Assembly (NCBI GenBank): GCA_964434955.1
Contig: CAYSXI010000007.1
Location: 1 to 64,000 of the forward strand
Direction of reading: 5' to 3'
DNA length: 64,000 nucleotides
DNA from: JANQLU01 sp964434955
GTDB lineage: Bacteria; Planctomycetota; Planctomycetia; Pirellulales; Pirellulaceae
In this document: positions 52,797-62,285 of the stretch, one piece after another
Numbering within the stretch: the stretch's first letter is position 1
Layout: every line of letters begins with the position of its first letter
Position numbers and translations under genes: made by a program
Notes under the pieces: model-generated
What the model was told of the DNA's origin: nothing
The model's database searches: none
What the model saw: the letters and a program-made list of their open reading frames with translations, nothing else

Positions 52797-53804
52797 ATGG
52801 GAGCAAACTCAGATCAACCAAAGCGTGGACGCCATTCATTGACTTCGCTGGTTCGTTTCACGGCGAAGGCAGTCCTTTGGACGCTTGCTGTCTTTTTCTC
52901 GCTGATGACCTTTCCTTCGTCGGCTCCCTGGATGCTTCTGATCTGGTTGATCATTCATGGGCTCGCGATCGTTCGGAGCAAAAACAGCTTTGGGGTTCTA
53001 TTGATTGGCTTGCTTGTTTTCTGCGTGAAACGGCCGCCACTGTTTCTGGAAACCATCATTTTCGTCTGCTTGATGGTTTGCGCAGTTGCGATCGGTTTTG
53101 TTATTTGGCGACGCTCAAAAGCCAATCTGGAAGTGAACCGCCTCACCCGAGTATCTAAACTCATGGCAGTCTTCCTGTTCGTGGGAATCGTCGCCTTGAT
53201 ATGGCGCTACAACACTTACACAACGGCAAGTGAACCCGGGACTTGGAATACAACGAAGCCAGTCGTTTGTCTCGGCGACAGCTTGACCGCTTATGGTTAC
53301 CCGAAAGTGTTGTCGCAAAAAATCTCTGCGCCCGTTCTCGATTTTGGCGAAAACGGCATTCGCACCGATCGAGGTGTCAAACGTATCGAAGAGATTATTC
53401 AAGCGAACCCTCAGGCGGTTGTTCTGGAACTTGGTGGGCATGACTACAACCAGGGCTACCCCCGTCGGCACGCCAAACAGAATCTGATTCAAATGATCGA
53501 GGCATTCCAACAAGCGGGAATCGTGGTCATCCTCGTCGAAATTCCACGCGGGTTTATTTCTGATCCCTTTGATGGCTTGGAGCGACAACTGGCTCGCAAA
53601 TACGATCTCCAGCTGGTCGGCGACGGGATAATCCGTTCGTTCGTGCTGATGAGCCCGGTCATCCCGCCGGGCCAATGGGTCTCAAAAGACCGACATTACA
53701 GCAAAGACGGTCTGCATCCGAATGAGCGTGGAAATGAGCGATTCGCTTCGACGATCGCCCAAGCATTGGAGCAAGTCTTCGGGCCGGAAGTAAGAAAGCA
53801 ATAG
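52797..53804 (+). CDS. membrane-anchored SGNH/GDSL hydrolase
   Basis: 335 residues. The first 140 residues hold about four membrane helices. The soluble part starts VVCLGDSLTAYGYPKVL (GDSL block I, catalytic Ser), continues 'VLDFGENGIRTDRGVKRI' (block II Gly), 'VVLELGGHDYNQG' (block III, GGHD in place of GxND) and ends 'DGLHPNERGNERFA' (block V, catalytic Asp and His). SGNH enzymes of this type remove acyl or acetyl groups from lipids or polysaccharides. The combination with a four-helix membrane part is less common and may place the active site at the outer face of the inner membrane. Monocistronic. Confidence 0.88.
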   Translation: MGANSDQPKRGRHSLTSLVRFTAKAVLWTLAVFFSLMTFPSSAPWMLLIWLIIHGLAIVRSKNSFGVLLIGLLVFCVKRPPLFLETIIFVCLMVCAVAIGFVIWRRSKANLEVNRLTRVSKLMAVFLFVGIVALIWRYNTYTTASEPGTWNTTKPVVCLGDSLTAYGYPKVLSQKISAPVLDFGENGIRTDRGVKRIEEIIQANPQAVVLELGGHDYNQGYPRRHAKQNLIQMIEAFQQAGIVVILVEIPRGFISDPFDGLERQLARKYDLQLVGDGIIRSFVLMSPVIPPGQWVSKDRHYSKDGLHPNERGNERFASTIAQALEQVFGPEVRKQ

Positions 53805-53841
53805 TCGAGCGACCCACCGAACGATTCATTGGCTTGTCGCT

Positions 53842-53861
53842 CGCCCGATTTCTCTCGGGCG
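53842..53861. terminator. hairpin between convergent genes
   Basis: CGCCCGA and TCGGGCG form a perfect seven-base stem around TTTCTC, between the stop of the SGNH hydrolase and the stop of the leftward FAD oxidoreductase. There is no T-run, so termination would need help; the symmetric position supports the call. Confidence 0.45.
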
Positions 53862-53944
53862 GATGGTCTTCGCCCTAGTAATCGAGACTCACGCATCCGG
53901 CCCAGGTCGCCTGTGCTGAAACGCGCTTCCGACAAGCTCGCAGG

Positions 53945-55219
53945 CTAATTGAAACGTGATACGGCAAAGTGGGATGCGTCGATGGTTGGCTCGTCACCAA
54001 GCACGAGGTCGCGGACAAGTTTTCCGGTTCCGGTGCCCATGCTTAGACCCAGCATGTTGTGTCCAGCAGCAACCCACACGTTGTCGAATCGTGGACTTCG
54101 ATCGATGACAGGCTTTCCGTCCCACGTCATGGGCCGCCACCCATACCACTCTTCTTCGACTGGCTCAGCGTAAGGTTGCTTCAAGTACTTCTCGGCAGCC
54201 GTCCGGAGCAGTCCCAAACGTTTTGGATTGATCGACTCGTCATAGCCGACAAATTCCATCGTCGATCCGATTCGGTACCCGCTTTTCATCGGAGTGATGG
54301 CGACATGAGATTGTTCGAAGATGATTGGATAGACGGGCATCGGGTCGGGACATGGCATCGTGATCGAATATCCTTTGCCCGGCTCGATGGGAATCTTGCA
54401 TCCCAATTCATGATTCAAAAAAGGAGTCCAAGCGCCCGTACAAACGACGAACCGATCCGCTTCAATCTCACCCGATGAGGTTTCTGCTCCGATGACCGAA
54501 GAAGATGAATTGCGAAAGCGTTCAAACTTGGTTGACTCCCGAATCTCGACACCCGCCTCCAGCAGCCTGGTTTTCATCGATTGCATCAACTTGTCCGGGC
54601 GAATGTGCGAATCACATTCAAAATGCCACGCGCCTCCGAATCCGGATTTCAATGCGGGCTCGATCTCCTGCAATTGTTCCGGGGTGTAAGCCTTCGCGCT
54701 TACCGAAAAATTCTCCTCCATCAACCGATTGGTCGCTTCAAATTCTTTGAAGTCATCAACGGTGTCGTAAACGAACAACAGCCCTTTGGTTTGTCGTTCA
54801 CATTCGATCTTGTCGACTTCCAGCAAATCTTCGTAAAGCCGGTTTGACTCTTGCAACAGCTGATGTCTGCCTTCAGCCGCTGACATCATGTCTCGATGGT
54901 TGCAGCGACGGGAGAAGTTCCAGAACCAGCTCACAAATGAAGAAGAAAACCGCGGCTTGATCGCAAATGGCGAGTTGGACTTGAGCATGGCCGCCATGGT
55001 TTTCTTGATGGCGCCGGGCTGCGGAAGCGGCAAAATGTGGCTGGGAGCAATGTAGCCACAATTTCCATGCGAGCAGGCTTTTCCAAATTCGTTTTGTTCG
55101 ACGATCGTGACCTGGCAACCTGACTTGACCAGGTACCAGGCACTCATGGCGCCGATTACGCCCCCGCCGATAACAACCACATGCTCTGACTTAGCGCTCA
55201 ACTTCGGATTCCCATGCAA
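53945..55219 (-). CDS. FAD-dependent D-amino-acid (D-hydroxyproline) dehydrogenase
   Basis: 424 residues. FAD-binding motif VVVIGGGVIGAMSAWYLVKS lies at about 14-33, followed by 'VTIVEQNEFGKACSHGNCGY' and 'SHILPLPQPGAIKKTMAAML', which are DadA-like. The C-terminal 'WYGWRPMTWDGKPVIDRSPR' and NVWVAAGHNMLGLSMGTGTG bind the flavin. Related enzymes oxidise D-amino acids to imino acids. The preceding gene is a hydroxyproline 2-epimerase, whose stop it overlaps by 22 bases, so the likely substrate is cis-4-hydroxy-D-proline, giving 1-pyrroline-4-hydroxy-2-carboxylate. Membrane association through the respiratory chain is usual for this family. Confidence 0.9.
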   Translation of the reverse strand: MHGNPKLSAKSEHVVVIGGGVIGAMSAWYLVKSGCQVTIVEQNEFGKACSHGNCGYIAPSHILPLPQPGAIKKTMAAMLKSNSPFAIKPRFSSSFVSWFWNFSRRCNHRDMMSAAEGRHQLLQESNRLYEDLLEVDKIECERQTKGLLFVYDTVDDFKEFEATNRLMEENFSVSAKAYTPEQLQEIEPALKSGFGGAWHFECDSHIRPDKLMQSMKTRLLEAGVEIRESTKFERFRNSSSSVIGAETSSGEIEADRFVVCTGAWTPFLNHELGCKIPIEPGKGYSITMPCPDPMPVYPIIFEQSHVAITPMKSGYRIGSTMEFVGYDESINPKRLGLLRTAAEKYLKQPYAEPVEEEWYGWRPMTWDGKPVIDRSPRFDNVWVAAGHNMLGLSMGTGTGKLVRDLVLGDEPTIDASHFAVSRFN

Positions 55220-56139
55220 AATGGATCCGCCGGATCAAGCAACAAAGTCGTCTCGCCGCTGATATGAGCCTTGCCTGTGATCGAAGGCGTGATTCGACCT
55301 TCACTTCCCGGCTCATAAGTGCAACTGAAGATGCTGCCGACGATACTCTCCTGTCGCCAGATCTCACCTGGCTTCAAGACCCCATCGGCAGCCAGACAGG
55401 CAAGCTTCGCGCTCATGCCGGTTCCGCATGGAGAACGGTCATAAGCCAGTCCGGGACAAAGCACAAAATTCTTGCTATGGTTTTCCGGGTTATCGGGTTC
55501 CCCAAAAAGTTCAAGATGGTCGAGCAATTCGCCTTGAGGGCCAAAGATTCCTTGTGCTTCAAGCGCTTCGCGAATCTGAATGGTGACGTTGGACAGATGT
55601 CTGACGTTGCCAATTTCCAATCGCTCCTTGGAGTTTTTCACCAAGAAGAACCAATTGCCGCCCCAGGAAATGTCTCCAACGATCGTGCCATAGTTGGGAA
55701 CATCGACCTCGACATCTGACTTCCACCGGTAGGACTCGACGTTTTTGACCGTCACTGTTTCATGATCATGCAGCTCGGCGGAAACCAATCCCACCGGGGT
55801 TTCGATTTTGTATTGTCCGGGCGTGATTCGCCCCAAATGATTCAGCGTCACCATCAAGCCGATCGTTCCATGGCCGCACATGCCCAGGTAGGAGGCATTG
55901 TTGAAATAGATGACCCCGCAAACACAATCCGGATCCGTGGGCTCGCAAAGAATGCCGCCGACCAATACATCGGAACCGCGCGGCTCGTTCACGACCGCGG
56001 AACGAATCTCGTCAAAGTTCTCGCGAAAGACCTCGCGCCTTTCCACCAGGGATCCGTCACCAAGATCGGGCCCGCCATCCACGATGATGCGTGTTGGCTC
56101 GCCCCCCGTATGGGAATCCACGACTTGAATCCTTTGCAT
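55198..56139 (-). CDS. 4-hydroxyproline 2-epimerase (proline racemase family)
   Basis: 313 residues from the ATG at 56139, with GGAAG eight bases upstream; the frame opens at 56160. MQRIQVVDSHTGGEPTRIIV is the family start. The first catalytic Cys lies in YLGMCGHGTIGL and the second in YDRSPCGTGMSAKLA, so this is the two-cysteine epimerase/racemase and not the Thr/Cys dehydratase type. It interconverts trans-4-hydroxy-L-proline and cis-4-hydroxy-D-proline. The overlap with the FAD dehydrogenase gene and the divergent aldehyde dehydrogenase support a catabolic role. Exported collagen or diatom/algal wall protein could be the source of substrate; this is inference. Confidence 0.93.
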   Translation of the reverse strand: MQRIQVVDSHTGGEPTRIIVDGGPDLGDGSLVERREVFRENFDEIRSAVVNEPRGSDVLVGGILCEPTDPDCVCGVIYFNNASYLGMCGHGTIGLMVTLNHLGRITPGQYKIETPVGLVSAELHDHETVTVKNVESYRWKSDVEVDVPNYGTIVGDISWGGNWFFLVKNSKERLEIGNVRHLSNVTIQIREALEAQGIFGPQGELLDHLELFGEPDNPENHSKNFVLCPGLAYDRSPCGTGMSAKLACLAADGVLKPGEIWRQESIVGSIFSCTYEPGSEGRITPSITGKAHISGETTLLLDPADPFCMGIRS

Positions 56140-56307
56140 GTTTTCTTCCGTCATTTGCAAGACTTTGAACGATCGGGCTTTGTATCGCGACCGTTCAAAC
56201 CAAGTTTAATTCAAAGATGGTTGCGTGAGGAAGGAGTTTGGCCACAATAACTTGAGTGTGATTTTAACCTGAATATTGACATCCAAAGTGATTTTGAAAG
56301 CAGTCTG
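56140..56307. promoter_or_regulatory. divergent control region of the hydroxyproline cluster
   Basis: 168 bases between the starts of the epimerase and the semialdehyde dehydrogenase. It must hold both promoters. It is A/T-richer than the flanks from about 56240 to 56300, with TTGACATCC at 56276-56284 close to the plus-strand start. No palindromic operator is clear and no regulator gene is adjacent. Confidence 0.4.
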
Positions 56308-57900
56308 ATGACCGTGCACCCTGTTTTGATTGGCGGTAAATGGCAAGCATCCCAATCCAGTTCAACCTTTCAAGCAGAAGACCCGAAACAAGCTTCACCG
56401 ATTGAAGGTGAGTTTCCCGTCAGTTCCTGGGACGAATGCTCGGCAGCGCTGGATGCCGCGCAATCGGCCTTTGCCAACATGCAGAGCTTGGCACCTGAGC
56501 GAATCGCTGAGTTCCTGGAGAAGTTTGCGGATCGGATTGAAGCCCGCTCTGCCGAGATTTGTGAATTGGCCAACCGTGAAACCGCTTTGCCTGTCGAACC
56601 CCGACTAGCGGGCGTTGAATTGCCCCGAACGACGGGCCAACTTCGCCAAGCCGCTGAAGCCTGCCGGATTCAAAGCTGGTGCCACCCGACAATTGATACG
56701 GCGACGAACATCCGTTCCGTTTACGGAGCGATTGGGCCCGTGGCCGTTTTCGGACCCAACAACTTTCCATTCGCTTTCGGCAGCATTTCTGGAGGCGACT
56801 TTGCCGCAGCGATTGCAGCCGGCAACCCGGTGATTGCCAAAGCAAATACCATGCACCCGGGGACGACCCGACTGCTGGCCGAGGAGGCTCAGCTTGCCGC
56901 CGAAGAAACCAACATGCCGGATGGTATCGTGCAATTGATCTATCGAATGTCCCATGAAGACGGAGAACGTTTGGCGCGTGACCCACGATTGGCGGCCATC
57001 GGATACACCGGAAGCCAACATGCCGGATTGAAGCTCAAAGCGGCCGCTGACTCCGTCGGAAAGCCGATTTACCTCGAACTCTCTTCCGTGAACCCGGTTG
57101 TCGTTCTCGCCGGCGCGATCTCTGAAAGATCGGACGCATTGGTCGACGAATTTTCCGGATCCTGTTTGATGGGAACCGGGCAATTCTGCACCAATCCAGG
57201 AATCGTTATCCTTCCGTCGGGCGATGCAACCGAAAACTGGCTGAACGGGGTCAAGCAAAAATTCGAAGCGGCACCGGTTGGAACACTACTCTCCAAGTCG
57301 GGACAAAAAGGTTTGGCGGAGGCGATTGAAACGTTGAAAGGCGCCGGAGCCAAGTTGCTCTGCGGAGGTGAAGCGGGCGGCGGCGAAGGTTATTCCGTGC
57401 AAAACTCACTGCTGCGCGTGAGCGGCCAGAACTTCCTCGCCAATTCCGAAGCCCTGCAGACGGAGGCTTTCGGAAACTGCTCGCTGATGGTTGTTGCCGA
57501 CTCGGTCGAAGAAATTTGCCAGGTGGTCGCTTCGTTGGAAGGCAACCTGACGGGATGTGTTTATTCCGCGGAAAATGGAAGCGACGACGAGGCTTATGAT
57601 CGCGTCGCTTCCGTCTTGCGACTTCGCGTTGGTCGGCTGTTGAATGACAAGATGCCGACAGGCGTTGCGGTTTCCTCCGCAATGAACCACGGCGGTCCTT
57701 TTCCTGCAACGGGCCATCCGGCTTTCACGGCTGTCGGGATTCCCGCATCGCTGGTTCGCTTTTCGATGCTCCAATGTTTCGACAACGTTCGCCCCCACCG
57801 CTTGCCGGCTGTGCTTCAGGACGCAAATCCGAACGGCGTTTGGCGACTCGTCGATGGTACATGGAATAATTTGCCACTGGGTCAACCGGCCGAAGTGTAA
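56308..57900 (+). CDS. 2-ketoglutarate semialdehyde (2,5-dioxovalerate) dehydrogenase
   Basis: 530 residues. Aldehyde dehydrogenase signatures are present: GPNNFPFAFGSISGGDFAAA (cofactor and substrate region), GYTGSQHAGLKL (NADP loop), PIYLELSSVNPVVVLAGA (catalytic Glu) and GTGQFCTNPGIVI (catalytic Cys). Length and the FCTNPG motif fit the NADP-preferring KGSADH type III group found with hydroxyproline genes. The product 2-oxoglutarate enters the citrate cycle. It is transcribed away from the epimerase/dehydrogenase pair across a 168-base control region. Confidence 0.92.
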   Translation: MTVHPVLIGGKWQASQSSSTFQAEDPKQASPIEGEFPVSSWDECSAALDAAQSAFANMQSLAPERIAEFLEKFADRIEARSAEICELANRETALPVEPRLAGVELPRTTGQLRQAAEACRIQSWCHPTIDTATNIRSVYGAIGPVAVFGPNNFPFAFGSISGGDFAAAIAAGNPVIAKANTMHPGTTRLLAEEAQLAAEETNMPDGIVQLIYRMSHEDGERLARDPRLAAIGYTGSQHAGLKLKAAADSVGKPIYLELSSVNPVVVLAGAISERSDALVDEFSGSCLMGTGQFCTNPGIVILPSGDATENWLNGVKQKFEAAPVGTLLSKSGQKGLAEAIETLKGAGAKLLCGGEAGGGEGYSVQNSLLRVSGQNFLANSEALQTEAFGNCSLMVVADSVEEICQVVASLEGNLTGCVYSAENGSDDEAYDRVASVLRLRVGRLLNDKMPTGVAVSSAMNHGGPFPATGHPAFTAVGIPASLVRFSMLQCFDNVRPHRLPAVLQDANPNGVWRLVDGTWNNLPLGQPAEV

Positions 57901-57912
57901 GAAAGCTTCGGC
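57889..57912. terminator. hairpin at the stop of the dehydrogenase
   Basis: GCCGAAG and CTTCGGC form a perfect seven-base stem across the TAA stop codon, in the gap to the convergent GOLPH3-like gene. No T-run follows, so confidence is limited. Confidence 0.35.
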
Positions 57913-57999
57913 GAAAACCCGAAGAGGCCAATGCGTCGGCTGATTATGCAGAATCCGCGCGACGGATTCCGTTCCTCGACGCCGGTGGCAAATTGAATT

Positions 58000-58689
58000 T
58001 CAATTCGCGGTCGCGGCCGTCGTCGCAGCGATCGTCGTCGCAACCGTTGCTGCCGTGATCGCTGCTTGAACGGAAGCAATGGTCGCCTGAGTGGCTTGCG
58101 TCGCCAACAAGTCACCCTTTGATATCTCTTCGATTCGATTCCGGTGTTGCTGCAATTCGACTTTCGCAAAATTCGCGTTCAAGACGTTGGAGCATTTGGC
58201 AAAGGCAACAAGAACGGTCGTTCGTTCGTCACCTTTCTGATCAGGCTGAAACATCAACTCACCCATTCGCTGACGAATTTCATCTTCCACGCTGCTATTG
58301 GCCTCAGGGTAGATTCGCTGCGTAAACAACCAGAGGATTTTCTTCTCGTCCTTTTGCAAAACTCCTTTTTTGCAAAGTTGTTCTGCGATCTGGTGTTTGA
58401 GTTCCCGGATGTTCGCGACCTTGGACACCCAATGCTTGAGTGGCCGAGGTTTGGCCGATTCCCTGATCAGCTGGACCACCTCATCGAGAATCTCGTCTCC
58501 GGTCGGAGAGTTCTCAGCGATGGTTACGATCTGTTTGTCGTCTTCCGAAGTTTTGATTCGTCCCTGCAACAACAGTTCACTCAGGACGGCCCCGGCAACG
58601 CCATAAAGATACATCCCTCCTTCAAAAGTTCCTTTTGAATCGTTGAGCGTCAGAAGCAAAAGTTCTTGATGGAGATAGAGCCGGGACAT
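58000..58689 (-). CDS. GOLPH3/GPP34-family protein
   Basis: 229 residues from the ATG at 58689; the frame opens at 58845 but the domain begins 'YLHQELLLLTLNDSKGTFEG' just after this ATG. It continues 'YGVAGAVLSELLLQGRIKTS' and 'DEILDEVVQLIRESAKPRPL', then 'HWVSKVANIRELKHQIAEQL', matching PF05719 (GPP34/Vps74). Eukaryotic GOLPH3 binds phosphatidylinositol-4-phosphate and keeps glycosyltransferases in the Golgi; bacterial relatives are uncharacterised. The last 35 residues are an Ala/Thr-rich low-complexity tail ('AAITAATVATTIAATTAATA'). It sits 194 bases downstream of fusA, where tuf often lies. Confidence 0.88.
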   Translation of the reverse strand: MSRLYLHQELLLLTLNDSKGTFEGGMYLYGVAGAVLSELLLQGRIKTSEDDKQIVTIAENSPTGDEILDEVVQLIRESAKPRPLKHWVSKVANIRELKHQIAEQLCKKGVLQKDEKKILWLFTQRIYPEANSSVEDEIRQRMGELMFQPDQKGDERTTVLVAFAKCSNVLNANFAKVELQQHRNRIEEISKGDLLATQATQATIASVQAAITAATVATTIAATTAATAN

Positions 58690-58883
58690 GAATTTTGAAT
58701 TCCTTGAAGCGGTGATTCGATGAAAGCTATTCGTTCCAAGTAGCAATTGTTTAGCAAAATTCGGCTGAAAACAACGACAAAAAGCCGGTGTCTCCGAAGA
58801 GCTGACATGCAATTCCGAAACGGGCGTGAATATGAAATTGCCCAATGAATCCCGCGCCGAAACCCGAACGATCGAGGAATCAA

Positions 58884-60971
58884 CTAAAACATGGCGAAAG
58901 AATCGGCGACTTCGGCGGGGGCCGGTTCGTATTGAAGTGGCTCGAGCGATGAGCCAGCACGGCCTTGGCTTAGTGAACGCATGGCATTTGAATACCCGAA
59001 CAACTCGGCAAGCGGCGCATGGGCTTCGATGAACGTCGTGCCGCCATGGTTGTCCGTGTTTACAATTCTCGCACGACGCTGAGCCAGGTCATTGGCAAAA
59101 TCGCCGTAGTATTCGTCCGGCGTCGTGATATTCAATTTCATGATTGGCTCGAGCAGCAAGGGCCCGCCTTTTTGCAGAGCCGCTTCAAAGGCCTCCCCGG
59201 CGGCAATGCTAAATGCCATTTCGTTGGAACCTTCCTCCGCCAACTCCGCACCGGTCAAAGTCACGCGAATCTTGGCCAGTGGAAAACTTCCGATCGGTCC
59301 GCCGCCTTGCCCTCGGGCGCGCAATTCCTCCATGACCGCCTCGTTCATTGCCGGCGTCAGAAGTCCATCAGGCATCTTGTTGACGATTTCGATCCCGGAT
59401 TCGATCGACTCATCCGGTTCCATTTCCAACGTCAGTTTTGCGAACAACTGTTGGCCAGCGACCATCCGGTGACATTCGCCGGTTACCTGAACGCTCGACG
59501 AAATGGTCTCTCGATAGGAAACCCGAGGCTTGTGAACCTTGACGTCCAGATTAAAGTCACGGAGGAGCCGATTCTTGATGACTTCCAAATGTAGCTCACC
59601 CATTCCCGCGATCAGGGTCTGGCCCGTGCTTTCGTTTTCGCTGGCACGAAAAGTGGGATCCTGCCGCTTCAACATCTCGAGCACGTCCTCAAGCTTCTTG
59701 CGTTCGGCCGTGCTCTCCGGTTCAATCGCCATTTCGATGACGGTTTCCGGAAACTCGATCGCCTCCAAAAGAATTGGCGCTTTTTGATCGCAAAGCGTAT
59801 CACCGGTCACTGCGAAACGCGGTCCAATGATTCCAACGATATCACCGGTAGAAACCGAGTCGACCTGTCCGTCTCGATCCTTCTTTGTCGCGTGGATTTG
59901 CCAGAGCTGGGCTGCATTCTCTTTTTTATCTTTGCCCGGACAGTAGACTCGCGAGTTGGATTTCAATTCACCCGAGTAAATTCGTACCCAATACGTATCG
60001 CCTGTCTTTGCCGGCAACACTTTGAAGACCAAGCCACAAAATGGCTCCGAAGCCTCCGGTTTTCGCACCTCGGTTTGCTCGTGCTTCCGAGGATTCACGC
60101 CCTCCACCGGCGGCCGTTCCGGAGGACTGGGCAGATAATACTTGACGCTGTCCAAAACTCCCTGAACACCAATGCCGTGCAAGGCCGATCCACAGACCAC
60201 GGGCTGGATCATTCGGCTCAAAGTCGCACTTCGGATGACGTCTCGAATCAGCTCATTCGGAATGTCTTTTTCCTCAAGCGCCAATTCCATCATCTCGTCG
60301 CTGTAGTTCACGAGCTCGTCAATCATCGTCGATCGAGCAAGCAATGCCTCATCCATTAACTCCTCTGGAATCGGCGATTCCTTCATCGTCTTTCCTTCAT
60401 CGGAAAACGTCTGAAGCTTCATCTTGACCAGATCGACGACGGCTCGAAACGGATTGTCAACATGCGAAGGCCCCATGCCAACCGGCATTTGAATCGCCAC
60501 GGGATTCGCATTGAGGCGATCTTTGATTTCAGCAAAGACCCGATCGAAATCGGCACCCTCACGGTCCAGCTTGTTGATAAACGCGACGCGGGGCACCCCA
60601 TAGCGATCGGCCTGACGCCAAACGGTTTCGCTTTGAGCCTCAACCCCTTCACGAGCGCTGAATACAACCACCGCCCCATCGAGAACGCGAAGACTCCGCT
60701 CTACCTCGGCGGTAAAATCCACGTGGCCCGGTGTGTCGATCAAGTTGATATGAATGTCTTTCCAATCGAAAGTCACGCAAGCCGAATAGATCGTGATTCC
60801 ACGTTCCTGCTCTTCCGAATCATCATCGGTCGTGGTCGTCCCTTTATCCACCATCCCAACGCGATGTTTGGATCCACTCAGGAACAGCATGCGCTCCGTT
60901 ACCGTCGTCTTGCCCGCATCAATGTGGGCAATGATCCCGATATTTCGAATGAGGTGAAGTTTACGAGCCAT
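58884..60971 (-). CDS. fusA: elongation factor G
   Basis: 695 residues. GTPase motifs are intact: G1 AHIDAGKTTVTERML, G2 region RGITI, G3 DTPGHVD, G4 FINKLDREGADFD, and G5 'CGSALHGIGVQ'. The later domains show 'GMGELHLEVIKNRLLRDFN' and the C-terminal 'LSQGRAGSSLEPLQYEPAPA'. EF-G moves tRNA and mRNA through the ribosome after peptide-bond formation and helps in recycling. It is the third gene of rpsL-rpsG-fusA on the minus strand, 195 bases from rpsG, and the position in the str region argues for the primary EF-G. Confidence 0.97.
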   Translation of the reverse strand: MARKLHLIRNIGIIAHIDAGKTTVTERMLFLSGSKHRVGMVDKGTTTTDDDSEEQERGITIYSACVTFDWKDIHINLIDTPGHVDFTAEVERSLRVLDGAVVVFSAREGVEAQSETVWRQADRYGVPRVAFINKLDREGADFDRVFAEIKDRLNANPVAIQMPVGMGPSHVDNPFRAVVDLVKMKLQTFSDEGKTMKESPIPEELMDEALLARSTMIDELVNYSDEMMELALEEKDIPNELIRDVIRSATLSRMIQPVVCGSALHGIGVQGVLDSVKYYLPSPPERPPVEGVNPRKHEQTEVRKPEASEPFCGLVFKVLPAKTGDTYWVRIYSGELKSNSRVYCPGKDKKENAAQLWQIHATKKDRDGQVDSVSTGDIVGIIGPRFAVTGDTLCDQKAPILLEAIEFPETVIEMAIEPESTAERKKLEDVLEMLKRQDPTFRASENESTGQTLIAGMGELHLEVIKNRLLRDFNLDVKVHKPRVSYRETISSSVQVTGECHRMVAGQQLFAKLTLEMEPDESIESGIEIVNKMPDGLLTPAMNEAVMEELRARGQGGGPIGSFPLAKIRVTLTGAELAEEGSNEMAFSIAAGEAFEAALQKGGPLLLEPIMKLNITTPDEYYGDFANDLAQRRARIVNTDNHGGTTFIEAHAPLAELFGYSNAMRSLSQGRAGSSLEPLQYEPAPAEVADSFAMF

Positions 60972-61166
60972 GGTTTCGAGTCTTCGCTATTGGTTCCGAG
61001 TCTTCGCTTGTGTTCTGTTCTTCTTTTCTGGGATTCGCTAATTTCCGAATGCTTCGATTGGGCTTTCTGGTTTGCGGTCGTGTCCGCGGGAAATCCTGTT
61101 CTATTTTCTATCCGCGCATAAAACAACCGCGTTCGAAACGACACGCGGTTGAATTGTAGGTTCGTA

Positions 61167-61637
61167 TTACCAGGCAAAATGCGCGAAGGCTTTGTTCGCA
61201 TCCGCCATCTTGTGAGTGTTCTCGCGTTTGGTCATCGCGACGCCTTCCCGGTTGTAGGCAGCGACGATTTCGTCCGCCAACTTCAAATGAGTCGGTCGAC
61301 CTTTCTTGTCGCGAATCGCCGCAAGCAACCAACGAATGGCCAACGACTGCTGGCGAGCTCGATTGACTTGCATCGGGACTTGATAGGACGCACCACCAAC
61401 CCGCTTGGACCGAACTTCAATTTGAGGCTTAACGTTTTCAACGGCTTGCGTGAAAACCTCAATTGGCTCCGCGTCCTTGACGCGTTTTCCGATTTCGTCC
61501 AATGCGTTGTAAAAGACCGCTTGGGCGGTTGTTTTCTTGCCGTCCCACATCAAGCAATTGATGAACTTGCTTGCCAGGATCGAGTCGTGTTTCGGATCGC
61601 CTTTCAATTGCGTCCGGCTTGCAGTGATTCTACCCAT
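61167..61637 (-). CDS. rpsG: 30S ribosomal protein S7
   Basis: 156 residues, the standard length. [15 protein letters not shown], '[20 protein letters not shown]', '[20 protein letters not shown]', [19 protein letters not shown] and '[20 protein letters not shown]' are the conserved S7 segments. S7 starts assembly of the 30S head by binding 16S rRNA and lies near the E site. In E. coli it represses its own operon; the 111-base gap to rpsL here shows no clear equivalent fold. Confidence 0.98.
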   Translation of the reverse strand: MGRITASRTQLKGDPKHDSILASKFINCLMWDGKKTTAQAVFYNALDEIGKRVKDAEPIEVFTQAVENVKPQIEVRSKRVGGASYQVPMQVNRARQQSLAIRWLLAAIRDKKGRPTHLKLADEIVAAYNREGVAMTKRENTHKMADANKAFAHFAW

Positions 61638-61748
61638 TTTGTTTTGTCTGGAGTCCAGCTTTGTTTAGTGTCGTGTTTGTCTCGTGTCCGATTTCTTTCG
61701 AGTTCTCACAGCTCGAAGATTCCATTCAACGACGATTGAACGTTTGCT

Positions 61749-62117
61749 CTAGCCTTTCTTGGCACCGTAGCGACTGCGCGATTGCTTTCGGTTTTCGACG
61801 CCCAGCGTATCCTGTGCACCACGAACAACCTGGTACCGAACCCCCGGCAAGTCGCGAACACGTCCGCCACGAACCAAAACGATCGAGTGTTCCTGAAGGT
61901 TGTGACCCTCACCAGGAATGTAAACCGTGACCTCTTTGCCATTCGACAATCGGACACGCGTGATCTTACGCAAAGCCGAGTTCGGCTTCTTTGGCGTCAT
62001 GGTACGCACTTGCAAACACACGCCTTGTTTCTGTGGACACTTTTCCAAGACGGGTGCTTTTGTGAATTTGCGCTTTTGCTTTCGTCCTTTGCGGACGAGT
62101 TGATTCATGGTTGGCAT
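61749..62117 (-). CDS. rpsL: 30S ribosomal protein S12
   Basis: 122 residues. [63 protein letters not shown] and [18 protein letters not shown] are all S12 signatures. The Lys residues of TPKKPN and the PGVRY loop face the decoding centre, where changes give streptomycin resistance; here they look wild type. It follows rpoC across a terminator, so the rpsL-rpsG-fusA unit probably has its own promoter. Confidence 0.98.
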   Translation of the reverse strand: MPTMNQLVRKGRKQKRKFTKAPVLEKCPQKQGVCLQVRTMTPKKPNSALRKITRVRLSNGKEVTVYIPGEGHNLQEHSIVLVRGGRVRDLPGVRYQVVRGAQDTLGVENRKQSRSRYGAKKG

Positions 62118-62144
62118 ATTTTGCTACCAAAAACGTTATTCAGT

Positions 62145-62175
62145 AAAAAAATGGCGCCATGGATTACGGCGCCAT
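62145..62175 (-). terminator. intrinsic terminator between rpoC and rpsL
   Basis: On the minus strand ATGGCGCC pairs with GGCGCCAT (perfect eight bases, nine-base loop) and is followed by six T. It lies about 110 bases past the rpoC stop and 28 bases ahead of the rpsL start. Confidence 0.88.
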
Positions 62176-62285
62176 CCGTGTATTTTCGCTTTTTTGCAAG
62201 TTGTTAAAGGTATCGGTTTGACCGCCAGTGTCAACCGCTAAATTCGGGATTTACGGGCATTTGAAACCCGCAAAGCGACCTTGGA

